Assembly: GCA_965240325.2 (NCBI GenBank)
Contig: OZ251232.1
Location: 620,001-684,000 of the forward strand
Reading direction: 5' to 3'
DNA from: Rebecca billardiae RCC1528
Taxonomy: Eukaryota > Haptophyta
Length of the DNA: 64,000 bases
Each line of letters starts with the position of its first letter. The stretch's first letter is position 1. This document shows positions 33,213-41,932 of the stretch, in pieces. The notes beneath the pieces were generated by a model. The model was not told the origin of the DNA, did not search any database, and saw only the letters and a list, made by a program, of their open reading frames with translations. Made by a program: the position numbers and the translations under genes.

Positions 33213-34325
33213 ATGGCCGACGCCTTCGCGTCGAGCGAGGGCTTCCGTGCGCTCCCAAGGGTCGTCGAGATCCTCCGCCTCATCCTCGACCGCGTCCCGC
33301 CGGAGGACGCCGCGTGCGTCGCGCTCACATGCCGCGCGTTTGCAGAGGCGGCCTTTGCGCAGCACGGTCGGCCTCTGCGCACGTGGGCGCGGCACTTCTG
33401 CGCGCGGGCCTCGCGGCTGGCGTGGGCGCTCGAGGCGGGCGGGTGTCCGCGAATGGGGCGCATGTGGCTGTGGGCCGTCGAGCTCGGTGACGTGCCCGTC
33501 ATGGAGTGCGTCGAGCGCGCGTTCGGCCCGAGCGCGGAGCGATGCGACGCGTCGGGACCGGCGCTCTGCGCGGCGGCGGCGCAGCGCGGCGCACTCGACA
33601 TTCTGGCGTGGCTGCACGCGCGGGGCTTTGCGTGGGACAAGTCCACGATGCGCGCCGCCTGCGTCGGCGGCCATCTCGACACTCTGTGCGCGCAGAGGGC
33701 CCGCCGCGCCGCGCCGCGCCGCGCCGCGCGCCCGGCCGCCACACGCTCACACAGCCGCGCCGCCCTCCGGCTCTCGCCCCGCGCCGGCAGCGCGTTCTGC
33801 GTGGAGCACGGCTGCCCCGTCGACCTCCTCGCGTGCCACGCCGCCGCGGCGCACGGGCACATCGTCACGTTGCGCTGGCTGCTGGCGCACACCGAGTGCA
33901 AGCTGTACAACCGCACCGCGGCCGAGGCGGCCAAGGCGGGCGAGTTTGAGACGCTCGTGTACTTGCACGAGGTGGCGGGGTGCCCTTGGGACGCGCGCGT
34001 GTGCGCGTGGGCCGCGGCGGCGGGGCACCTGCCCATCCTCACCTACGCGCGCGAGCGCGGCTGCCCGGTCGACGCGAGCGCCACGACGGCCGCCGCGCTG
34101 CACGGCCAGCTGGCCGTGTGCCGCTGGCTGCACGCGCGCGGCGTCGAGTTCACAGAGCACGCGTGCGCGGCCGCGGCGTGCCTCGCCGACCCACGCGTGC
34201 TCGCGTACCTGCGGCAGGAGGTGCGCTGCCCGTGGGACCGCGAGCAGTGCCTAGAGCTCGCGCAGTCGCGTGCCATCTCGCACCGCGTCGCGAGCTGGAT
34301 CCTCGCACACCCTGCCGAGCCCTGA
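33213..34325 (+). CDS. F-box-like / ankyrin-type repeat protein
   Basis: Two exons: 33213..33685 and 33791..34325 (335 residues). The 105-bp intron (GTGCGC...GGCAG) is placed because splicing joins GGHLDTL to AFCVEHGCPVD, restoring one repeat. The N-terminus resembles an F-box (L-R-L-I-L-D-R-V-P-P-E-D-A-A-C-V-A-L-T-C-R-A-F). At least seven ankyrin-like units of about 28-33 residues follow, with the pattern AA..GHL..L.WLHARG or CPVD, for example ALCAAAAQRGALDILAWLHARGFAWD and ACHAAAAHGHIVTLRWLLAH. The C-x-W-D or C-P-V-D ends are characteristic of protist repeat families. Probably a substrate adaptor; the target is unknown. Confidence 0.78.
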   Translation: MADAFASSEGFRALPRVVEILRLILDRVPPEDAACVALTCRAFAEAAFAQHGRPLRTWARHFCARASRLAWALEAGGCPRMGRMWLWAVELGDVPVMECVERAFGPSAERCDASGPALCAAAAQRGALDILAWLHARGFAWDKSTMRAACVGGHLDTLCAQRARRAAPRRAARPAATRSHSRAALRLSPRAGSAFCVEHGCPVDLLACHAAAAHGHIVTLRWLLAHTECKLYNRTAAEAAKAGEFETLVYLHEVAGCPWDARVCAWAAAAGHLPILTYARERGCPVDASATTAAALHGQLAVCRWLHARGVEFTEHACAAAACLADPRVLAYLRQEVRCPWDREQCLELAQSRAISHRVASWILAHPAEP

Positions 34326-34555
34326 CGAGCCTGTCAGCAATCGCGTGATGAGCACAGCAGAAATATAGCATCGTCAGATGAAGCAGTCGTCAGTCGCACG
34401 GTCATCGCGTTTACTTTATTAGTTTTCGGAGCTTTTGTTGCCCATTGGCCATTGCTGATTCCACTTTTCGGGTCGTTCCGCGGCGGCCCCGAGACGGGTC
34501 GCCGCGGCGACTGGAAGGTCCGCGAAGCATCGCTGGCAGCGCGACCGCCGTGCTG

Positions 34556-36208
34556 ATGGCGACGATGTCCGCGCCGGTGTTGCTGGGCCTGGCGTGCCTG
34601 GGCATGCGCCCGGGCCTGCCGCCGATGGCGAGCACGCGCGTGCGCATGCTCACTCGCGCCTCGCTGCGCGCACAGACGCCGCCGCCAGAGTCGGCGGGCG
34701 CGGTGGCGCCCGCGTCGCCGGCCGCCATCCCGGTCGCGGCGGACGCGCCCGCGGCGCAGCCGCAGAGCGAGTTCCAGTGGACAAAGCAGTGGTACCCCGT
34801 GGCGGTCGTCGAGTACCTCGACCCGGAGAAGCCGCACGCGATGCAGCTGCTCGGCATGGACGTCGTTCTCTGGAACGACGGCAAGATTGAGGGCGCGACA
34901 GCGACGACGACCAAGAAGGAGCGCAAGCGCGGTCAGCGGCGCACGGGCGGCACGTGGCGCTGCTTCGAGGACGCGTGCCCGCACCGGCTCGCGCCGCTGA
35001 GCGAGGGGCGCGTCGAGGAGACGGGCGAGCTGCTCTGCGCGTACCACGGCTGGCGCTTCGAGGGGGGCGGCGGCTGCACGGCGATCCCGCAGGCGGCGCC
35101 CGGCGACGAGGAGCAGCGGCTGATGGCGAACCCGAAGGCGCAGTGCAACGCGTTCCCGACGATGGAGGCGGACGGGCTGCTCTGGGTCTGGCCCGAGTCG
35201 GGGCCGAACGCCGCCCTCGAGGCCGCCGCCACGCGCGCGCCCGCGCTCGTGCCCGAGCTGCACGACGACGCGCTGCGCGCGTCGGGCCGCGTGAAGCAGC
35301 TGCCGTGGAACGTGCGCGAGCTGCCGTACGGCTGGGACTACTTCGTCGAGAACGTGAACGACCCGGCGCACGTGAGCGTGAGCCACCACGGCATCGTGGG
35401 CAGCCGGTACTCCACGCAGAACCGCTTCGAGATCGAGCTCGACCGGCCGGTGAGCGCGCAGGACGGCTTCAGCCTGCGCGTGCTCAACGAGGGCATGGAG
35501 CCGGGCGCGTCCAGCACCAACGACTTCCGCCCGCCCGCGCTGACGCAGCTCACGTCGGAGAACGCGCAGGGCGGCAAGATGATTCTCGCGCTGTACGCCA
35601 CGCCGACCAAGCCCGGCTTCTGCAGGCACATCGGCTGCCAGGTCCTCGTCAAGAACCGCGACGGCAGCACGCCGCGCGGCATCGGCGCGTTCGACCTGCC
35701 GATGCCCAAGTGGCTGCTGCACGTGACCGCCAGCCTCTTCCTCAACCAGGACGCGGTCTTCCTGCACCGGCAGGAGAAGATCCTCGCCAAGAAGGGGTAC
35801 GAGGCGCGCGCGGGCGGCGGCTCGTACGCGCGCGCCGTGTACACGCCGACGCAGGCGGACAAGGCGCTGCTCACGTTCAGGGGCTGGCTCGAGCAGCGCG
35901 CGGGCGGCGGCGTGCCGTGGCGCTGCGATCCGACGCTGCCGCCCGCCGCGGACGAGAAGGCGCTCTTCGACGTGTACGAGTCGCACGTCAAGGACTGCCA
36001 GTACTGCCTCGGCGCGCTCGTCAAGCTGCGCCGCGCGCGCGCCCTCTCCTTCGTCGCCTCCGCGCTGCTCGCGACGGCGGCGCGCGCGGTGATCGGCGTC
36101 GTGCCGGCGACGGGGCTCGCCGCGCTCGCCGCTGGCGTCGGGTGCGCGCTCGGCAAGCTGATCAGCCTGTTCTATCGGTACGAGTTCTCGCACGCCAACA
36201 ACAACTGA
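34556..36208 (+). CDS. Rieske non-heme oxygenase of the pheophorbide a oxygenase / TIC55 / PTC52 group
   Basis: 550 residues, intronless. The start at 34556 gives a hydrophobic leader followed by an Arg/Ser/Thr-rich stretch, as for import into a complex plastid; an upstream in-frame ATG at 34445 is possible. The Rieske 2Fe-2S site is C141-x-H143...C161-x2-H164 (CPHRLAPLSEG and CAYHGW). The mononuclear iron motif is E-N-V-N-D-P-A-H-V-S-V-S-H-H. Near the C-terminus is the CxxC (KDCQYCLGAL) that is a family mark of TIC55/PAO, then a hydrophobic hairpin likely to anchor in the thylakoid or envelope membrane. PAO opens the pheophorbide macrocycle and PTC52 acts on protochlorophyllide; which substrate applies here cannot be told. 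Confidence 0.85.
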   Translation: MATMSAPVLLGLACLGMRPGLPPMASTRVRMLTRASLRAQTPPPESAGAVAPASPAAIPVAADAPAAQPQSEFQWTKQWYPVAVVEYLDPEKPHAMQLLGMDVVLWNDGKIEGATATTTKKERKRGQRRTGGTWRCFEDACPHRLAPLSEGRVEETGELLCAYHGWRFEGGGGCTAIPQAAPGDEEQRLMANPKAQCNAFPTMEADGLLWVWPESGPNAALEAAATRAPALVPELHDDALRASGRVKQLPWNVRELPYGWDYFVENVNDPAHVSVSHHGIVGSRYSTQNRFEIELDRPVSAQDGFSLRVLNEGMEPGASSTNDFRPPALTQLTSENAQGGKMILALYATPTKPGFCRHIGCQVLVKNRDGSTPRGIGAFDLPMPKWLLHVTASLFLNQDAVFLHRQEKILAKKGYEARAGGGSYARAVYTPTQADKALLTFRGWLEQRAGGGVPWRCDPTLPPAADEKALFDVYESHVKDCQYCLGALVKLRRARALSFVASALLATAARAVIGVVPATGLAALAAGVGCALGKLISLFYRYEFSHANNN

Positions 36209-36489
36209 CGTGCGTCTCGCCATGACGCCCGGAGTCGACCCATCTCAGCAGAACCGATGCTGAGCGCCTGAGCTCTCCGTAGTCAGTACTCAGCAATGCG
36301 GTTCTGACGACACTATCATTGGCGGTTCAGACTACTAGCTAGTATACTACTGTAATATTGATGCCGTGGCAGTGACTGTCAGGAGTCCACGTGCACATGA
36401 CTCGCAGCTCCGAGGGATGGCATCCGTCATCGGTCGGCGCGAGACTCGCCGGCCGTGCATCGGCTGCCACAGTGGCGTCAGGCCGCTCA
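36209..36489. other. Convergent intergenic region Rieske oxygenase / arsM
   Basis: 281 bp between two 3' ends, with an AT-richer patch at 36310-36365. Nothing else seen. Confidence 0.4.
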
Positions 36490-37617
36490 TCAGCAGCATG
36501 ACCCGCCGCCGCCCGCGGCGCCGCCCGTCGACGCCGACTTGAAGGGGTTACCGCGGCCGCAGCCCTCGAAGATGCCGTAGTGCGTGTCGAAGCTGCCGAG
36601 GAAGTCGAAGTGCGGCTTGAAGCGCGTCGCGTGCAGCATGTTGTACGTGTTGCCGCAGACCGGAAACACCTTGCCGGTCTGGATGCGGTGGTGCGAGTCG
36701 AGCTCCCACCAGTGCGGGTGGCCCTCGATCGTGCCCTTGTACACCACCGCCTGCCCGTAGTCCTCGCAGTCGGGCTCGAGGAGCCCGCTCAGCTTGAACA
36801 GCCGGTACGTCGCCGAGGTGAAGGCGAGGTGGCCGACCAGCTGCTCGAGCTTCTTGTTGTTCACAGTCACGACCGAGTCCTTCACCAGACGCGGGTCGGC
36901 GAAGCCCGCGCGCTGCGCGAGCCGCTCAAAATCGTTCCAGTACAGCGCGCCGCTCAGGCACTCGCCCCAGAGCACGCTATCCTCCTGCAGCTCGCGCGGC
37001 ACGCGCCTGTCCGCGTACACGTCCGAGAAGTAGAACTCGCCGCCCTCCTTGAGCATCGAGTGCGCCTGCGCGAGCACCGCCGGCTTGTCGGGCGAGAGGT
37101 TGAGCACGCAGTTGGAGATGATCACGTCGAACGAGCCCGGCTTGAGCTCGGGGAGCTCGTCGAGCCGCTCCATGTAGCCCTGCACGAAGCACGTGTTCTT
37201 CTTCTTGTAGCCAAACTTCTGCCGGTGCCACTCCTCGTGCTGCCGCGCCACCTTGAGCTGCTCGTCCGTCATGTCGACGCCAACGACCTCGCCCTCCTCG
37301 CCGACGAACTGGGCGAGGACGTACACGTCGCGCCCGGCGCCGCAGCCCAGGTCGAGCACGCGCTTGCCGCGCAGCTCGTCCGGCGCGACGATCCCGCAGC
37401 CGTAGTACTTTGCGAGGACCTCGTCGTGCACGTTGCGGAGCGCCGCCTTCACCACCTCCGGGATCGACTCGGCGGTGCAGCACGCGTTCGTCTTCAGGTC
37501 GTCGGATGTCTTGAGGACCTTGGCGTAGTACTCCTTCACCGACTCGAGCGTCTCATCGCGCGAGCCGGTCTTCTGCTTCTTCGAGGCGCCGTTCGCCGTC
37601 GGGCTCATGGCGTCCAC
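36490..37617 (-). CDS. arsM: Arsenite S-adenosylmethionine methyltransferase
   Basis: 375 residues, intronless. SAM-binding motif I is VLDLGCGAGRDVYVLAQ (87-103), followed by VVGVDMTDEQL. The conserved arsenic-binding cysteines are present: the KTNACC pair (C46/C47), ISNCVLNLSPDK (C170) and WGECLSGALY (C220). The protein ends in a Gly-rich C-C pair, common in ArsM/AS3MT. It methylates As(III) stepwise to mono-, di- and trimethyl arsenicals in the cytosol, which matters in phosphate-poor seawater, where arsenate is taken up by accident. Length fits AS3MT (about 375). The upstream region is occupied from 37677 by one arm of a long inverted repeat, so the promoter is at most about 60 bp or uses repeat DNA. 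Confidence 0.95.
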   Translation of the reverse strand: MDAMSPTANGASKKQKTGSRDETLESVKEYYAKVLKTSDDLKTNACCTAESIPEVVKAALRNVHDEVLAKYYGCGIVAPDELRGKRVLDLGCGAGRDVYVLAQFVGEEGEVVGVDMTDEQLKVARQHEEWHRQKFGYKKKNTCFVQGYMERLDELPELKPGSFDVIISNCVLNLSPDKPAVLAQAHSMLKEGGEFYFSDVYADRRVPRELQEDSVLWGECLSGALYWNDFERLAQRAGFADPRLVKDSVVTVNNKKLEQLVGHLAFTSATYRLFKLSGLLEPDCEDYGQAVVYKGTIEGHPHWWELDSHHRIQTGKVFPVCGNTYNMLHATRFKPHFDFLGSFDTHYGIFEGCGRGNPFKSASTGGAAGGGGSCC

Positions 37618-37676
37618 GCTCCTCCGGTCCAGACGTGGACCTCTCTCAGGCTCTCACGAAAGTTCCGGACTCCAGC

Positions 37677-38787
37677 CAAGGGTGTCCAGGGTCCGCAACA
37701 GCCAGTGCGCAGCGCGGCAGAGGCTGGGGAAGAGGCAGGTCGGCGGTCGCCAGTGGCACTCGCCCGCCCGCCGCCCTGCACGGCGGCGGGGCCGCTCGCG
37801 CCGTGCGCTCCTGCGGCCGTCGGATCGGGCTGCGTAGGCGGCGCGCGGCTTGGGCCGTCGCAGAGCCACCCAGCGCCCCTCTCTGCGCCGCGCGCCTTCC
37901 TCGTCCTCGCCTCCTCCGCGCCTTGGAGCAGCACGCACACACGCGGCGCCGCACAAAGGCAGCCCAGGCGCTCGCGTGCAAGCGTGCGCGCGCGCAGCGC
38001 GACGGGCTCGACTCGGGGCTCGCGCCGCTGCGGGGGCAGGCAGCGCCATCACATGCGCGCGCGACGCCACCTCGAACCTGCGCATCGCTGTGACCGTCAC
38101 GCGCCAAATGCTCACACGTCCTCGTGTTGAAGTAGGCCCAATCTGACCAGAACTTGCCATGCGTCAGGACAACTTCTTAGGCAAGACACGATGACAGCTA
38201 CGTACGCGGCGCTTCTCAGCAAGCGTGGAGATCATAAGAGAAGCGCAGGCAAGCATGACCGTCTCCGCATCGATCGCGTCGACGCACTCAAGGCCCGTTG
38301 TGGAAGCTTCCGTCGCACGTGTGATGATGCCAAGTCAGACCATTTTGTAACGTGCATCAGCGTGCACTGACGGTCAAACGCGCAGGCTCAAGGTGGCGTC
38401 GCGCGCGCATGTGATAGCACTGCATGTCCCCGCAGAGGCTCGAACACCGAGTCGAGTCCGTCGCGCGCTGCGCGCGCGCGCTTGCACGCGAGCGCCTGCG
38501 CTGCTTTTGTGGCGGCGCCGCGCGTGTGCGTGCTGCTTCAAGGCGCGGAGGAGGCGAGGACGAGGAAGGCGCGCGGCGCAGAGAGGGGCGCTGGGTGGCT
38601 CTGCGACGGCCCAAGCCGCGCGCCGCCTACGCAGCCCGATCCGACGGCCGCAGGAGCGCACGGCGCGAGCGGCCCCGCCGCCGTGCAGGGCGGCGGGCGG
38701 GCGAGTGCCACTGGCGACCGCCGACCTGCCTCTTCCCCAGCCTCTGCCGCGCTGCGCACTGGCTGTTGCGGACCCTGGACACCCTTG
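37677..38787. repeat. Long inverted repeat, arms of about 426-429 bp around a 259-bp spacer
   Basis: The left arm 37677..38102 and right arm 38362..38787 are near-identical reverse complements. Both outer ends read AAGGGTGTCCAGGGTCCGC and both inner ends share CACATGCGCGCGCGACGCC. Each arm carries the same outward-facing open frame (left, minus strand 37646..38107; right, plus strand from 38393), with a block of about 80 identical residues. The right-arm frame runs on into the ORF at 38892. The spacer has ordinary sequence and no gene. This could be a foldback element or a recent inverted duplication of a 5' gene fragment; no target duplication was found. Confidence 0.82.
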
Positions 38788-38891
38788 CTCCAGCCTCCTC
38801 GACCTCCACGGCCCGGATCCACAGTTGGGTGCGAGCTGTCGTCGGGAGTGCTCACCAGTCGAGCCGTGCCGCACCAGACCCGTCCCGGCCA

Positions 38892-39490
38892 TGTCCTTCA
38901 CCGCTGCCGACGTCGCCTCCGCTACGCTCGCACTCCACGACCACTCCAACGCTCTTGATCAGCGTACGGTCGAGTTGCTGAGGAGCGTAGCAGTAGAGCC
39001 GTCGGCAGCGGCGACCGTCCCGACCAACGTCGCGGCGCGGGTCGCAAAGTGGCTGCAACAGGGTGGCGGTGACGAGCTGCGCAAGTGCCGAACGCCGGCG
39101 TCCATCCTCGCGCAGCTCGGCATGGTCATCGGGCTGCCCAATGCGCCAAAGACAAAGCAAAAGATTTGGATCCCGATCAAGCCCGAGTGGACCTCGCTCC
39201 TCAGCGACAAGGGCGTGCTGGCCCGGCTGTACGCGCATGTTGCGCGCGCATGCCAACACGTGCGTGTCCGGAAATGCGCAGCCAGCGCCGAGTCCGGCAC
39301 ACCGGCGAGTCTCGTGCTCTCCGGAAGCAAGGCGTTGCACGCAGAGCAAGTGATGCCACTAATCGACGCGTTCCTTGCTACCGCGTCCATCACGCCGGCG
39401 CGACGGGCGTCTCGGGTGGCGCCTGGTAAGCGCGCTCGCTACTCCCGGGGCTCCGGGGCTGCCCGCGCAAACAAGCGCGCGGCGGCGTAA
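38892..39490 (+). CDS. Hypothetical protein, 199 residues, directly beyond the inverted repeat
   Basis: ATG at 38892 (MSFTAADVASATLALHD), ending in a basic tail (GKRARYSRGSGAARANKRAAA). The middle is helical with L-R-K-C-R-T-P-A-S-I-L-A-Q-L-G-M and K-I-W-I-P-I-K-P-E-W, not recognised. The frame is continuous with an ORF through the right repeat arm (38393), so the true N-terminus may lie in the repeat. Third codon positions are less G/C-biased than in neighbouring genes, suggesting a young or transferred gene or element cargo. The basic C-terminus suggests nucleic-acid binding, as inference only. Confidence 0.4.
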
Positions 39491-39659
39491 CGCGAGGCCG
39501 CACGAAGGTAATGGACGTGCCGCTCCGTGCTCCCCACGCACACTGTTCCGCCCTGCAGGTCCGGTGTGTGCCGCCCACCAGCGGCCCGCACAGGTCACTG
39601 TGCAGGCCCCTCGGTGCCGGCGGTCAGGTCCAAGGCTCGGCGCTCGGGATGCGGCGAGA

Positions 39660-39941
39660 ATGGGCCGGCGCGGGCGTGCCTTCGCAAGGCCACCGCTCAT
39701 TGGGCCGGAGGCTCTCGCTGAGATCAAGGAAAGGCAAGCTCGCGCTCGTGAGCAGCGCTCTCGCGCGGCTGCTCGCAAGCAGCATCGCATGCAGCTCCAA
39801 GCCATCAAGGCCTACAAGGCGCAGCAGAGGCCCACTGCTGCCGCTGAGGCCGCGCGCAGACGCAGGTCAGGACGGCAGGGTGGTCGCAAACAGCAGCATC
39901 TTGCCCACTCGATGATGCTGTGGTTGGACGGACCGCTTTGA
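39660..39941 (+). CDS. Possible small basic helical protein or downstream exon
   Basis: 93 codons from ATG 39660. It encodes an Arg/Lys/Gln-rich helix (ALAEIKERQARAREQRSRAA) and a basic tail. It follows the orphan ORF by about 170 bp and, like it, uses more A/T-ending codons than the surrounding genes. It could be a separate gene, a spliced 3' exon of that ORF, or spurious. Confidence 0.25.
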   Translation: MGRRGRAFARPPLIGPEALAEIKERQARAREQRSRAAARKQHRMQLQAIKAYKAQQRPTAAAEAARRRRSGRQGGRKQQHLAHSMMLWLDGPL

Positions 39942-40604
39942 CGAGCTAAGACTGAGCAGGGCACGGCGACGGCTTGCTTCAGCTGCTGATCATTGTCACT
40001 GTCTTGGGGCCGCAGCACGGCTCGGAATGATGACGACCGCGCATGCGACGACGATATAATGATATGCCGACATGCGGAGCCTCAGCCTCTGTCTCTGAGT
40101 CTGAGTAGGAGGCTATACGTTTGCTGTGGTGCGAACGAAACGCATCAATCTCGCCTGCCTGAGCGGTGTGCGTCTCTTATTCGATCTCAGTACTGACAGT
40201 GTAGTCCGAACTCCGCCGAAGCCAGGGCCAGGCGTCAGGGTGCACAGATTTTAACAGTGCATGCTGACACCGCCATATAATTCGGCTTTGCACTCGGTAC
40301 CGTGCATAATTTTGTCAATATAATATGTTTTATATTTATAATATACATATGTGTTATATATATATTATATTGTTATAAATTAATATACATATATATATAT
40401 ATATGCGTATCAGTAAGTACTGCCGCTCCGGTGCGGCTGTCGCAGAGCCCTGTGGGCCCACTATAAAGTATTATCAGACGGACCTGCTAAGACCTCTGAG
40501 GCGCGCGCGGTTCAGCAGCAGACTTCCGACGATCGGGTGTTCATCAGCTCGCATGCAATAATATATATATATATACTCTGATTTAATAATAATATATAAT
40601 AATA
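39942..40604. other. AT-rich intergenic region
   Basis: 663 bp without a gene. 40310-40405 is almost pure A/T (TATATTTATAATATACATATG-like, with imperfect palindromes) and ends in a short TA run; 40555-40612 is TA/AAT-rich. It forms the 3' flank of the metallophosphoesterase gene. Confidence 0.6.
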
Positions 40605-41801
40605 TTAATAATCATCGCTCATGCGGCGGGCGATGACGCCGTCAGCGCGTCCAAGCACGGGCAGTGCCCCGGGACTGCCGTTGTCACAGACGTCGGCAAG
40701 AGCGGCATCAATGCTCTTAGGAGCGGCGTCGCTCGCTCGCCAGCCCGTGAGACCACGCTCGATGCGCGCAGCGTAGCCCGCATGCCCCGCCGAGCCCGGC
40801 GGCCACCAGCGCTCGAAGCATGCCAGCCACCGCTCGTGGTCGTACGCGACTGGGATGGCGTCTGCCCGCACGCCGAGCTCCGGCAGCGCGAGGCCGTAGA
40901 CGGCGTCCTCGGGCACGGTGGTCCAATCGGCGGAGATGCGTGTCATCAGGCCCGCCCGCTCGCACTCAAAGTTTGGGATCCCAGCGGCACCGTTGTTGAA
41001 GACTGCGCCCAATGGTGCATGTGCACCTGCAGCGCTGGCCGGCGACGGGGCGCAGCTCCGGGGGATGGCGTGCGCGTGCGCAGTGCACGTGTGCGTGCTC
41101 GCGAAGATGTCCGCGTTGGCGCGGTCGAGCCAGCATGACACGCGCCGCACGTCTAGCTGCTCCACGGCGAGCCCCCAGCCTGCCAGCGCGAGCGCGTCCC
41201 CGTGCACAACGGCCACGCGCGCGCCTCCGACCTGGTACGCGGCGTACATGGGCAGCTGGGACAGCCAACTGCGCACGCGTGGCAGCGCGGAGGATGCGGC
41301 GGTCCTCAGCTGGCTCACGATCGCGTTGGCGCGCTCGACGACGCTGTCGTCCACGTACTCGGGGTACGCGCACCCGCAGCCGCTGTGGCTCAGCTCCGCG
41401 CCGCCCAGCATGGCCGCCTCAAACTCGACGTTACCAAGCGTGGCTTCCCAGGCGGAGACGCGGGTGTTGATCTCGTCCCACGCAGCAGGGGTCGCGTTGA
41501 AGAAGTTGAAGTCGCCGTTGAACACGACGCGCACCGACCCGCCGCCCGGATCGGCGCGCACGCGCGCCTCCACCGCATCAAGCGCCTGCAAGTTGCCGTA
41601 CAGGCCGCCGACGCAGAAGAGCGTGTCGGCAGGCACGGTCGGGCAGGCAGCAAGCCGCGCGGGCCCATACCCGTAGTGCGGCGGGCACGTTCGGCCCGTG
41701 TCCAGGCTGCTCAGCTGTCGCCCTCGCGCGCCGAGCCCGATGAGGCGCCGAGCAGGCGCAAGCGCGACACTGGCGACAGGCACCGCCATCGTCTTCGACA
41801 T
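40605..41801 (-). CDS. Calcineurin-like metallophosphoesterase of the GxYGN type
   Basis: 398 residues from ATG 41801; the frame extends to 41975 but that would overlap the divergent LRR gene. Recognisable phosphoesterase motifs are CVGGLYGNLQALDAVEARV, VVFNGDFNFFN, LGNVEFE, GCGCAYPEYV and VAVVHGDALALAGW. The usual first metal motif D-x-H-G-N reads G-L-Y-G-N, so two ligands are replaced; I recall related bacterial proteins that share this, so it looks like a subfamily trait rather than decay. The GD, GN and HGD motifs remain. The leader (MSKTMAVPVASVALAPARRL) could be organellar. The substrate is unknown. Confidence 0.7.
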   Translation of the reverse strand: MSKTMAVPVASVALAPARRLIGLGARGRQLSSLDTGRTCPPHYGYGPARLAACPTVPADTLFCVGGLYGNLQALDAVEARVRADPGGGSVRVVFNGDFNFFNATPAAWDEINTRVSAWEATLGNVEFEAAMLGGAELSHSGCGCAYPEYVDDSVVERANAIVSQLRTAASSALPRVRSWLSQLPMYAAYQVGGARVAVVHGDALALAGWGLAVEQLDVRRVSCWLDRANADIFASTHTCTAHAHAIPRSCAPSPASAAGAHAPLGAVFNNGAAGIPNFECERAGLMTRISADWTTVPEDAVYGLALPELGVRADAIPVAYDHERWLACFERWWPPGSAGHAGYAARIERGLTGWRASDAAPKSIDAALADVCDNGSPGALPVLGRADGVIARRMSDDY

Positions 41802-41932
41802 CGATCGGGTGTGCTCCTCGAGTCCTCGGAGACTCGCAGCAGAAAGGCCGGCCCGGAAGCACTCTTTGCGAGTTCGTGAGAGTCCGGCCGCCACCTGCCG
41901 GCCGCCTAGGCGCCTACACACCTCAACGATCC
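41802..41932. promoter_or_regulatory. Compact bidirectional promoter
   Basis: 131 bp separate the ATGs of the metallophosphoesterase (-) and the LRRC40-like gene (+). Contains a short GC palindrome (41884-41907, GGCCGCCACCTGCCGGCCGCC). No TATA box is evident. Confidence 0.4.
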
